Of a stretch of 64,000 nt of DNA, positions 32,196 to 43,804 are shown piece by piece. The notes below the pieces were generated by a model, which saw only the letters and a list, made by a program, of their open reading frames with translations, was not told where the DNA came from and made no database searches. Each line of letters opens with the position of its first letter. The first letter of the stretch is position 1. Where the stretch lies: NCBI RefSeq assembly GCF_051106095.1, contig NC_135783.1:191319447-191383446 (forward strand). Direction: 5' to 3'. The stretch is from Pogona vitticeps. Lineage: Eukaryota > Chordata > Lepidosauria > Squamata > Agamidae. The position numbers and the translations under genes are program-made.

Positions 32196-32486
32196 AAGGG
32201 AGTCCAGGAGGGAGGGGAATTTCTTAAAAGGGAGATACTAAAGGCACAATCTAAATCTGTTCCAATAAGAAGGAAAAAAGGGAGATGTCTAAAGAAATCA
32301 GAATGGTTGATTAAAGAACTTTCAACTGAACTAAGTGTTAAAACCAAAGAATAGCAAGGAGAGATAAGAGAGCCTTCTTAAATGAACAGTGCAAAGATAA
32401 AGAGGAAAATAATAGGGAAAAAACAGAGATATGTTGAAGAAAATAGGAGATATTAAAGGAACAGCATCTTTAAAAGCAGATATATC

Positions 32487-32895
32487 ACCTTGCTGAAAAA
32501 AGTCCGCATAGTCAAAGCTATGGTTTTTCCAGTAGTAATGTATGGAAGTGAGAGCTGGACCGTAAAGAAAGCTGACCACCGAATAATTGATGCTTACCTA
32601 TCCATTCTGAAGGAAATCAACCCTGAGTGCTCACTGGAAGGACAGATCCTGAAGCTGAGGCTCCAATACTTTGGCCATCTCATGAGAAGAGAAGACTCAC
32701 TGGAAAAGACCCTGATGTTGGGAAAGTGTGAAGGCAAGAAGGGGACAACAGAGGACGAGATGGTTGGACAGTGTCATCGAAGCTACCAACATGAATTTGA
32801 TCAAACTCTGGGAGGCCATGGAAGACAGGAGGGCCTGGCGTGCTCTGGTCCATGGGGTCATGATGAGTTGGACACGACTTAACAATGAAACAACA
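32487..32895 (+). mobile_element. Bov-B LINE fragment inside the CR1 copy
   Basis: KVRIVKAMVFPVVMYGSESW, then ILKEINPECSLEGQILKLRL, QYFGHLMRREDSLEKTLML and AWRALVHGVMMSWTRL. The 3' end is gacacgacttaacaatgaaacaac. It is 5'-truncated, opposite in direction to the copy at 31484-32075. Confidence 0.9.
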
Positions 32896-33249
32896 AGTGT
32901 TTTAAAAATGTACAAGAAGTGGAAAAATTGAGGAAATGCCAAAGAGGAATACAAGCAAATAGTGAGTATATGTAGGGGGAAGGTAAGAAAAACAAAAGCA
33001 CAGAATGAACTCAGGCTTGCTAGACAGATTAAAAACAATAGAAAGGTCTTTTTTAGTTATGCTAGTAGCAAAAGGAAAAATAAGGAAATGATAGGATCGC
33101 TATGTGGAGAGGATGGCTGTGAGGGTTCATCTTTTGTCTCCATTTTTTCCTCAAATAAATCAGGAGATTTATGTAACTTTGAAACGCGGGAAAGGTTTAT
33201 TGGAGTATTCAACAGAAAACTGGTATCTGAAATTGTCCCATAACTTCTT

Positions 33250-33790
33250 GCCTCCTGCCAACAGGTCCGACAGGGGTTTCCAAGCTCCATTCAGGAACGG
33301 GTTAGTCTCGGTGGTGTTCCACGGACCTGGCCAATCCATTGATGCATCTGGCTTCAGCGTCTCTCAGGTCTGTCCTTCCAGTAGGGGAATGACCTCGTCA
33401 TCTCTGGCTTTGGCCCACTTGACATCTCCTGCCGGCATGAAGGTCACCCAGGGTCCTCCCGGTAGTCTCCCCTCCTCATCTCGCTCACCCTCCATGCCAA
33501 ACACTCTCTTTGTTCTCTTTCCACCCTTTCCTTCTTTTCTCTCAATCTCCTCCACCACTCTCGGCCTCGGCTTCACCAATAAGAGGGTCTTGGGGGGGAT
33601 TTCCCTCATTCGGTGGTAGTCTTCTTGCTCCTTTGGCACTCCAAGCCTCTCCCAAACTCCTGTCCATGGATCTTGTAGCCAGACCCATTCCCCACCTGGA
33701 GGCAACTGACTGTCTCTCCCTTTTATCTCTGCTGTCCCTGCCTCTATCTCCACCATCTTTCTTTTTTCAGTTCCCGCCAATCCCAAAGGG
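33250..33790 (-). mobile_element. unclassified segment inside the CR1 copy
   Basis: A C/T-rich segment (G/A-rich on the minus strand) with a minus-strand open frame of about 140 codons. The frame is rich in E, K, R and G and includes [19 protein letters not shown]. It interrupts the CR1 reverse transcriptase region. Its composition resembles the segments at 49650-50065 and 57000-57830. It may come from the gag-like part of a retroelement; no family is recognised. It is treated as a fossil. Confidence 0.4.
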
Positions 33791-34879
33791 TGCTCACCAA
33801 TGGCTTCTCTTCATCCTGGAGAGAGGTAACAAGTGGGGTGCCTCAGGGTTCTGTTCTGGGCCCTGCGCTATTCAACATCTTTATCAATGACTTGGATGAA
33901 GGAATAGAGAGCATGCTGATTAAATTTGCAGATGATACCAATTTTTTTGGGCGGGGTTGCTAATTCCCCAGAGGACAGGATTAAAATTCAAAATGACCTT
34001 GATAGATTAGAGTCCTGGGCCAAAACTAACAAAATGAATTTCAACAGGGAGAAATATAAGGTCCTACATCTAGGCAGAAGAAATGAACTGTACAGATACA
34101 GGATAGAAGACACCTGGCTAGACAACAGTACCTGTGAAAGGGATCTAGGAGTCTTGGTAGACTACAAACTGAACATGAGTCAGCAGTGTGATGCGGCTGC
34201 CAAGAAAGCCAATGCAATTCTTGGTTGCATCAATAGGAGTATAGTGTCTAGATCAAAGGAAGTGACAGTACCACTTTATTCCGCTTTGGTCAGACCTCAC
34301 CTGGAGTATTGTGTCCAGTTCTGGTCACCTCCCTTCAAGAAGAATGTTGAACACCTGGAACGTGTCCAGAGGAGGGCGACCAAAATGGTCAAAGGTCTGG
34401 AAGCCATGTCCTACAAGGAGCAGCTTAGGGAGTTGGGAATGTTTAGCCTTACAAAAAGAAGGTTAAGAGGGGACATGATAGTCATGTTTAAATATTTGAA
34501 GGGGTATCATGTCGAGGAAGGGAGAGGTTTGTTTACCACGGCTCCAGACACTAGCACAAGGAGCAATGGTTTCAAACTACAGGAAAAGAGATTCCACCTG
34601 AATCTCAGGAAGAACTTCCTGACAGAGCTGGTCGGCAGTGGAATATGCTGCCTCGGAGTGTGGTGGAGTCTCCTTCTTTGGAAGTTTTTAAGCAGAGGCT
34701 GGATGGCCATCTGTCGGGAGTGCTTTGATGGAGTTCCTGCATGGCAGGGGGTTGGACTCAATGGCCCTGTGGTCTCTTCCAACTCTGTGATTCTATGATC
34801 TCTTTGTTGTTGTTGCCCCTCAACTGTTCTAAGTGACTTTGAGTTATGAAAACGTTCTCAGCCCTGTAGAGTTGCGGAG

Positions 34880-35480
34880 ACCTCCCCAAACATGCTAAAT
34901 TCATGTCAGAAAGGTTCCAAAGTTGGTTAAGAGATGCTGGTATTTTACACAGGAAGACAAGCCTATATTCACCCTTTCAGAATGGGGTGGCTGAACGTAG
35001 GAATGGGGTCCTACAAACAATGAAGGATGCTTTTCTGGAGAATGCGAATATGAACCACATTTATTAGGGGGACGCGATTCTAACCGTGTTACATACTTAA
35101 CCAAATTTATTCTTCTGTTATAGATCAGACACCATACTTCATGCTATATGGAAGGGAGCCTTCCATAAAACACATGAGAGTGTTTGGTTGCAGTGCGTGG
35201 GTTCATGTGCCAAAGGAAACAAGACGAAAAGGAAAACCAAAGGTAAAGAAAATGAGATTCTTGGGTTACGAAAGAGGTTCAAAGGCATATAGGTTTCTTG
35301 ATGGTAATAAAAATGTTGTGATTTCCAGGTCAGCAAACTTCTGTGAGCACGAAAACTGGGACAGAATACATGAAAACTCACAAGTGCACACTCCACATGC
35401 AGAAAGACAAAGAGGACAAAAGACAGGTAGAGCCTAATGAAGAGGCAGAAGAATGTTCCAGTAGCAGAGAAACACAAGTA
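34880..35480 (+). mobile_element. Ty1/copia retrotransposon fossil (integrase region)
   Basis: A short broken remnant carrying the late part of a copia-type integrase core (SPFQNGVAERRN) and the region just after it (FGCSAWVHVPKETRRKGKP, FLGYERGSKAYRFLDG). No long terminal repeats were seen. It is old, and it abuts a CAGTGGTGCC-family element at its right edge. Confidence 0.8.
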
Positions 35481-35532
35481 TACATTCCATTTTTAGAGAG
35501 AAAAAGGGAACACAGAAGTCAGGTAGAGCCTG

Positions 35533-35747
35533 ACTTTTTTTTTATCCGGCAGCCATTTTGGAACTGCCGATCAGCTGTTTTAAAACATCGCAATGCGAAG
35601 ATTGGTAAGCTAAATGCTTACTGATCGTCGCAATGCGATGTTTTGCCTATTTAAACATCGCAATGCGATCACTTTTGCGATTGCAAAATCCGCATCGCTA
35701 TGCGGATTCGTCGTTAAACGGGGCACTCGTTATGCGAGGCACCACTG
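35533..35747. mobile_element. CAGTGGTGCC-family MITE, right part only
   Basis: It begins inside the family consensus (ccggcagccattttggaact, gatcagctgtttt) and ends GCGAGGCACCACTG followed by TA. The left terminus is missing, replaced by the copia remnant. Confidence 0.8.
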
Positions 35748-35882
35748 TATTAATAACCACAGCAGCAACATGCTCAAATATCAAGCTCAACTACAGAGTT
35801 TAAAAAAATTAAACATCTATGTGCATATCACACATTTTCCTCTTCCTCATATAATATCAGCATATGTTATAATACACCATTA

Positions 35883-36423
35883 CAGTGGTGCCCCGCATAG
35901 CGAGGTTAATCCGTTCCAGATTAACCTTCGCTATGTGAAATCTTCGCTAAGCGGGAAGTAAAAAGCCATTGGAACGCATTAAACTTCATTTAATGCGTTC
36001 CAAATCGGCCCTAAACTTCCCACTTAGAGAAGTTTCCTGGCCCCGGGCAGCCATTTTCGCGCCCTCGGCAAGCGAGGGGAGGGCGCGAAAACACCGCGCG
36101 GGGCCATTTTGGGTCATCCGCAGCCGTTTTGAAGCCACAAAACAGCTGTTTTGCGGCTTCAAAACGGACCCGAAATGGCCCCGCGCCGCGTTTTCGCGCC
36201 CTCCCCTCGCTTGCCGAGGGCGCGAAAACACCGCGCGGGGCCATTTCGGGTCATCCGGCGCCCATTTTGGAGCCGCCGAACGCGACTCCAAAATGGCCGC
36301 CGGACTCCCCAATCGTCGCAATGTGAGTGCGGCGATTGGGTGCTCTGTATAGCGATCCCGAAAAAGGGGATTGCTATACGGATTCGTCGTTATACGGTGC
36401 ACTCGCTAAGCGAGGCACCACTG
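35883..36423. mobile_element. CAGTGGTGCC-family MITE with large internal inverted repeats
   Basis: 541 bp between TA dinucleotides (35881-35882 and 36424-36425), ends CAGTGGTGCCCCGCATAGCG and CGAGGCACCACTG. The interior has GC-rich arms of the gggcgcgaaaacaccgcgcg type that recur directly and inverted, plus the palindrome aaaacagctgtttt. The overlapping open frames of 65-138 codons here are by-products of this symmetry. Confidence 0.88.
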
Positions 36424-36950
36424 TAGTTCAACACTATATTTTCATGTTTTCATTATTTGTAATTAAAACATTCAGTAGCATCAGGCAAGCTCATACAGTT
36501 CATTACATTATGTCTTCAATTGCTAAAATATTAATTAAAAGTTAGTCCACCAAGAAAAGTAAAAACAGATTTTCATACAGCTACCCAGTTTCTTGTCATC
36601 TTATAAAGATTTTAAAATAGCAATGTTAACAACCTATCACTCAACTTATGTTGTGTTCAAAGAGTATTCCACATGTGCCAAATTAAGTATTTTCATAACA
36701 TTTTTTGTAGTTAACTATAGAGCATGTACATATATTTATTTAACTCAAGACAGGAAAACATCACAGAAAAGAAACAAGCAATGCCAAATTGCAATAGATT
36801 ATTTACAATTTTGGAGAGAAGGAGTATCTTTAAAATACTGTAATAAAAGTCTTTGCATTTTAGGCATTGAACTGTGTGTCTTTTTTCAATTTTCAGACAA
36901 AATTGTGGAAACAAATGTGTTAATTCAGTTACTGTGAACTGAATGATAGA
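36424..36950. other. no feature seen
   Basis: AT-rich DNA between repeats; the plus-strand open frame at 36593-36937 has no family resemblance. Confidence 0.5.
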
Positions 36951-36954
36951 TAGG

Positions 36955-37075
36955 ATCCTAGCTCAGTGAGAGGACGCATGTTTTGTATGAAGAATATCTG
37001 AAGTCTGATCACCAGTGTCTCCTATGGCTGGAGGGAAAATCACTTAAGCCTAGAGAATGTCTGCCTGACGCTGTA
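36955..37075 (+). repeat. tRNA-derived SINE (old)
   Basis: cctagctcagtgagaggacg, then tgttttgtatgaagaatatc and a body resembling the amniote SINE with tctgcctgacgctgtagacc. It is followed directly by a decayed hAT MITE (37079-37205). Confidence 0.6.
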
Positions 37076-37078
37076 GAC

Positions 37079-37205
37079 CAATGGTTGCCAATCTTGGGGG
37101 CCTCAGATGGTCTTGGAAGCCCTGGCTAGTACAGCCAGTGGTGAAGACTTCTGGCAGTTTTTGTCCAATAACATTTGGGAATCCAAGGTTGTAGACTATG
37201 GGTGG
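37079..37205. mobile_element. decayed hAT-type MITE
   Basis: ccaatggttgccaatcttgg at the left and ccaaggttgtagactatgg at the right resemble the termini of the copies at 15693 and 16817, with ccagtggtgaagacttctgg inside. Confidence 0.55.
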
Positions 37206-37677
37206 TGAACCTTTGTTCAGCCACACTGTTACTCCCATCGTGATTCACCCTTGCACACACTGGCTAAGGTGAATGGGGACTTGACTTCAACATCTGGATC
37301 TCTGCAGATTTGGCAGCTTTATCTAGGTGTTCCTTTTTAGAAGTTCCTTTTCTCTTGTGCTTTTTTAAATTCATTACGTGAATATGAGAATGTATTTAAT
37401 TGTATTTTAATACTGTAATTTAATTGTCATTTTAACAAGGTCTCTTTTTACATTATCAGTCACCTTCAATCCAGTACTGGAAGAAACATGGGGTATAAAT
37501 AGTTGCAGTAAATTTAGGAGTATTTGTTGCCTAAACATTTGTAGTACATAATTTTATTAATATAATATTTTGAATGTATTAATACCATGTTACTTTTTCC
37601 TATAGAATAAAATAATGTCCTTTAATTATTTTCAAAGTTAAACATATGGTTTTATTATTAATAACATTATTATATAT

Positions 37678-38020
37678 GGGACGTGGAGGCGCTGCGGGCT
37701 AAACCGCAGAAGCCTGTGCTGCAGGGTCAGAAGACCAGCAGTCGTAAGATCAAATCCACGCGACGGAGTGAGCGCCCATCACTTGTCCCAGCTCCCGCCA
37801 ACCTAGCGGTTCGAAAGCATGCAAATGCAAGTAGATAAATAGGGACCACTTCGGTGGGAAGGTAACAGCGTTCCGTGTCTAAGTCGCACAGGTCATGTGA
37901 CCATGGAAGATTGTCTTCGGACAAAACGCTGGCTCTATGGCTTGGAAATGGGGATGAGCACCGCCCCCTAGAGTCGAACACAACTGGACAAAAATTGTCA
38001 AGGGGAACCTTTACCTTATA
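37678..38020 (+). repeat. Sauria SINE, near full length
   Basis: The tRNA-like head gggacgtggaggcgctgcgg and ctaaaccgcagaagcctgtg is followed by gttcgaaagcatgcaaatgc, the central conserved part with aagattgtcttcggac, and the Bov-B-like tail gtcaaggggaacctttacct, then an AT-rich end. Confidence 0.92.
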
Positions 38021-38039
38021 TATATAATTTACCTTATAT

Positions 38040-39430
38040 ATATAATTTATATATAAATTTTGGAATAAAAGGATACAACACTTGCCCCTTTCCTTTGAAG
38101 AAGAGAAAACAAGAAAAGCCAACAAGAAAAATGTCTTATTTTTCATGCATATTACATGCATGTTTACTCTTTGGTGAACGCACCTAGGAGCACAGTCTGG
38201 CAAATTTTACCATACTGTAATCAACTAGAGCCACTTTGTAACTTCAAGATAAACATCAAGTTTATGTTTCCATCAATTTATTCATATTTAAACCATTAAC
38301 AATTTGTTGTCCATTAATGTTGCCTTAAGTTGACTGTTGCAAAGGCTGACAACCTGTTGGCGTAGCTATGCATGCGGAAATGTGAGTTTTTTTGGATGAC
38401 ATTTTTGGCAATGACTCCCCCCCCCGCCCATTCCCTCCTGTGGCTGTTCTGACTTGCAGATAAATCCCTTTCATTGTGTGTGTGGGGGGGGGGGGGAGAA
38501 GAAAGTAGTCTTTCCTTACCAAACACTGGTGCTGCATGTATAACTGGGGGAGATTTTCAATAATCACCCTTCCACGGGTGTAGCTGGGTCAACAGAATTT
38601 CAGCCAATATGTGTTATGTCAAAGCCTGAGATTGATAGCAATCCCACAGAATGATAAAGCTAGAAATCTTTATTCAAGAGTTTGTTTTTTCAAAAGCGGT
38701 ATGCCTTTTAAATAAGTATAATTGGAACGTCTGGTCCAAGATTTATCAGGTCACGTCTTGAGCAGAAATTTGTTTCTAAACCTTATAATGGTCCCGCACA
38801 ATGGACAAATATGCACTCCGTTTCTATCAGTCCCTTCACCATTCTATCCTGTGTGTTTGGGAGCAAAAGACATGGCAGTGCCTCATTAAGGCTGCTTTCG
38901 CTGCTGATAAATTACAAAGGTTGCCCATGGCATGACTCAGCTAACAGTAATTTGTAAAGTCCACCATCTCTTGCCCATTTAGCAATAAACATCATTTGTA
39001 TGTATTAATGAAGAAATAATTGCTGATAAAATGGTCAAGTGAGAAGCACAGCAGAGACTCTGGACCTGCAAAGTGATTGTTTGAAGTATCTCCTATTCCT
39101 GCATTTATTGACGTTTCCAACAGTTCTCTGTGCTGAGTGAAGGTCTGAAAGTCTTTGGAAAATAAATGCATTCCTAATTCATGACTAAGTGTTAATAAAT
39201 CACCATAACTTAAACATATGTGATAAGCTAATAGTCAAAAAACATGCTCTGTTCCTTTTCTGTCAACAAAATGTAGCCAACCCAGGTCCTCTGTTACAGG
39301 AGAGTGGCTTCATCTTCCTAGGCCCCAAGCCTTAAGGTAACCTCATGCGACCTACATTCAAGAAAGTTCTGAATCACTGCACCACATGGACAACAGTGCT
39401 GTTAATTCTGCCTTCTTGCTGAGGTATCAT
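38040..39430. other. no feature seen
   Basis: Non-coding DNA with a G12 run at about 38485-38497. No element could be delimited. Confidence 0.5.
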
Positions 39431-39439
39431 TTACTCTAA

Positions 39440-39730
39440 GTCAGCGGTTCCTAACCTTTTTTCACTTGTGTATCCCTTGGCAGCCCATTTCCACAAATTC
39501 TACCCTTCATATTAGCAACATTTTTGTAATGAATATGGTTGTTGGACTTACAGAACTGACTGAGCAGCATGCTCATACAGTATACTGTATACTGTACAGT
39601 GGTATCGGTGTGACAGCACTTGAATGTTCGCATAATAGAGACAAGTGAAAGTTGAGCCTGTGAGGGGCGCACGACCAAGCATGCATGTTATAGTGCCATG
39701 TTTGCAACACATTGTTTAAGGAGGGACTCC
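39440..39730. repeat. interspersed repeat, possible hAT remnant
   Basis: It starts agcggttcctaaccttttttc and continues with ttggcagcccatttccacaa and tatagtgccatgtttgcaac, a repeat I recall as common in squamate genomes. The right end is not resolved. Confidence 0.45.
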
Positions 39731-40234
39731 CCAACATTCACCAAAATGATGAAGTGAGGCTTTTCTCAAGGTTAAATAATGAAGAAAACCCACTCCCCCA
39801 TTATCTTAATGTTCAATTAATTTCACAGGTTTTTATTTGTATTTTGTCTTACATAGCCCCTTACAAATATATATAATCAAAGTTAGGACATTGATTTGTG
39901 TGAAACATACACATTTTATCCAGGTGCACTGTAGAAAATAAGATTAGGACCAAATGACAACCTGGTCCACGTACCTTCATGATCTCCTTTCTTATGAGTC
40001 TTCTTCATCTTTAAATTAAATTTAACTAGAGGACAGCTCTTCCGATGGCTCTCATCAAACCTAGCTGGTATCGTCAGTGGTGAGGGATCATGGGAATGGT
40101 AGCCCAAGAGCATCTGAAGGGCCTTAGGTCCCCTCCCCATTCTAAAACGACAAAGGGTTGTGAGAAACCTGAGGTTCAGTTGTCATTTCCACAATGATGA
40201 TGTTAAGGGATATGAGAATGATCAAAGAAGTCCC

Positions 40235-41420
40235 ACAATCAACTTCTTTTTCACGAAGGCTTTCATGGCCGGGATCTAATGGTTGTTCTGGGTTTTTCGG
40301 GCTCTTTGTCTGTGTTCTGAAGGTTGTTCTTCCTGACGTTTCGCTAGTCTCTGTGGCCGGCATCTTCAGAGGACAGCAACCTGTGCTCTGGTGTAGTTGG
40401 CTTGGGAGTGCAGTATTTATGGCTGTGAGATAGGCTTTTGTCTTTTTCCTGTAGAAGGGTGATTAGTGTGTATTGTTGTGGGTGTATTGTTGTGCTAAGG
40501 GGAAGAGATTATCTTTTCCTGTGGTTGATGGGTGTCATTAGCTGCTCTTTTTTGTGTAGTGATCCCCTGTCCTTGTGGGTGGGTAGAGTTCGTTGACCTT
40601 TTGCACGTAGTATGTTTGATAGCTGGGAGCCAAGTTTTGTTGAGCTTCATACTTTCCTCTTTTTTGTTGAAACTATGCTGGTGCTTGTGGATTTCAATGG
40701 CTTCCCTGTGCAGTCTGACATAATGATTGCTGGTGTTGTCCAGTATTTCAGTATTTTGAAATAGAATTTCATGTCCAGTTTGTTTCAGGGCATGTTCAGC
40801 TACTGCATATTTTTCTGGTTGTTTTAGTCTGCAGTGTCTCTCATGTTGATTCTGGTGTGGGTGCTTGGTTTTGTGGTTCCAATATATACCTGGCCACAAC
40901 TGCAAGGTATCCGGTATACTCCTGCGGTGGTGAGGGGGTCCCTTCTGTCCTTTGCTGACCGTAGCATTTGTTGTATTTTTGTGGTGGGCTTGAATACTGT
41001 TTGTAGGTTGTGTTTTTTCAAAAGTTTCCCCATGCGGTCCGTGACCCCTTTGATGTATGGCAGAAATACTTTATTTGTGGGTGGCTCTTTTTCTTATTTA
41101 GTTCGGTGTTGTTTTCTAGGTTTGATGGCTCTTGTGATTTCATTTTTGGAGTAGCCGTTTGCCTGTAGGGCCCAATTCAGATGGTCGAGTTCAGTGCTGA
41201 GAAACTAAGCTTCACTGTTCCGATTTGCCCGGTCTACCAGTGTTTTGATCATGCCTCTTTTTTTGCTGTGGGTGGTGGTTGGAGTTTTTGTGTAGGTACC
41301 TGTCTGTGTGGGTGGATTTTCTGTAGACCTTGTGTCCCAGTTGTGTTTCAGTTTCTCAGCATTGTCCCCAACTGCCTGCTCAGCTCTTGCAAACCCAAGC
41401 CTTTAGGGCTTCCTTTAGAG
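40235..41420 (-). mobile_element. Penelope-like element, 3' half with GIY-YIG endonuclease
   Basis: Minus-strand pieces run from RYLHKNSNHHPQQKRGMIKT and ELDHLNWALQANGYSKNEI through KIQQMLRSAKDRRDPLTTAG to GVYRIPCSCGQVYIGTTK, a GIY-YIG motif. They continue HALKQTGHEILFQNTEILDN and end with a 3' region containing the gatgccggccacagagac block. Several frame changes show that it is dead. The reverse transcriptase core is not present. Confidence 0.85.
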
Positions 41421-41760
41421 AGTTAGTGCATCTCATATTTGGTCTTCTTCTTTCCCTGCTGCCTTCCACCTTTCCCAGCAGAATCTTGCCTTCTCATGAT
41501 GTGCCCAAAGCATGACAATTTCAGCGCTGTCCTTTTTGCCTCCAGAGACAGTTCAGGCTTTATTTGCTCTAAGACTCCTTTGTTTCTCTTTCTGGTGGTC
41601 CAGGCTACCCACAAAGCTCTGCTCCAGCACCATGTCTGAAACAAATCAAATCTTTTTTCCAATCAGCTTTCTTTACTGTCTAGTTTTCATACCCTTACAT
41701 GGTGATCAGGAATACAAGAGTGTGGATGATCTTCGTCTTGGTCTCTAGTGACACGTCTTT
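41421..41760 (-). mobile_element. RTE-type LINE fragment
   Basis: Minus strand: RALWVAWTTRKRNKGVLEQI, KPELSLEAKRTALKLSCFGH and IMRRQDS. It resembles the C-terminal tail of Bov-B-like reverse transcriptases but is clearly a different family. It abuts the Penelope-like element. Confidence 0.65.
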
Positions 41761-41769
41761 ACGCTTGAT

Positions 41770-42960
<1,191 letters not shown>

Positions 42961-42964
42961 ACTT

Positions 42965-43800
42965 AACTGCATACATATATAAACAACATTTGATGGTTGA
43001 ATACTGGGTTGTGTGGGCTTCCAAGTTATTTAAGTGTTTTGTGATAATTTAAGTATTGTCAACACTCATTATGAGTACTTGTTTAGCCTTTGAGTTCATT
43101 ATATCTCAAAATGCCGTGACTAACATTTCCAGGTTACATAGTCTTTTATTTGTGCATCACAGATGGGGAAATTGTAACCCAGTGAGTTGCCTAAAAGCAT
43201 ACAGGAAGTATGGCAAATAGTACACACTAGCAATCCTGTTCTATTTCAAAATTAATCCACTTCACCTGGACCACTTCACCTGTTTTTCTACTGCCTTTTT
43301 AGAACCACAATGTTTTAAACCCTAAAACTGGGGGAGGTGGAGAGAAACCAACACCCTGATTTAAGAGTATCCAATAATTATCCAAACATCCATAATAATT
43401 ATTCATAGTTCTGAAACTGCTGCCACCTCTTCCGTACGTTTATCCTGTATTACATGTGACAACATGGAAGAGCTGGTCATTATGAAGCCGAGAGGGGCTG
43501 AATATTTCAAGAATTACATGTCATGTGGGCAGACTGCCTGGACATTTAAGTGTGCAGAATTCCCTATCTAAAATGCACATGAGACCTTGGAGAAAACATT
43601 CCTTTGGCTTCCCTTTCTCTTTCTCTCTTCTTTTTTCATGGGAGGTGAGGCTTAATATAGCTCTCAGGACCCCACTGTCTCCATAGAAAATGGCCATACT
43701 GACGAAGGAATTCTGCAATTTGAAGTGAAAAAAATATTTTTTCCAAGTTCTATAATACCTAAGTTAGAGGTAGGTAGATTTTATTGCAGAATACATCATG
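42965..43800. other. no feature seen
   Basis: Non-coding DNA between the Tc1 remnant and the Bov-B copy. The minus-strand frame at 43521-43718 has no resemblance to a known family. Confidence 0.5.
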
Positions 43801-43804
43801 TGAA

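Larger units (their letters stand above)
32196..34798 (+). mobile_element. CR1 LINE with two internal insertions
   Basis: Pieces in order: 32196-32482 (SEWLIKELSTEL-like), 32897-33245 (NELRLARQIKNNRKVFFSYA, SSKRKNKEMIGSL) and 33795-34798. The last piece contains the reverse transcriptase block [20 protein letters not shown] and the C-terminal block HLEYCVQFWSPPFKKNVEHL and ELGMFSLTKRRLRGDMIVMF. It ends in the CR1 3' terminus actctgtgattctatgat. A Bov-B piece sits at about 32487-32895 and an unclassified segment at about 33250-33790. Part of the reverse transcriptase region is missing, and the copy is dead. Confidence 0.88.

Noticed and set aside
31443-32241. Plus-strand frames of 126-128 codons
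   Set aside because: Antisense shadows of the Bov-B copy on the minus strand.
35969-36426. Open frames of 65-138 codons in several registers
   Set aside because: By-products of palindromic GC-rich blocks in a non-coding MITE; no protein family.
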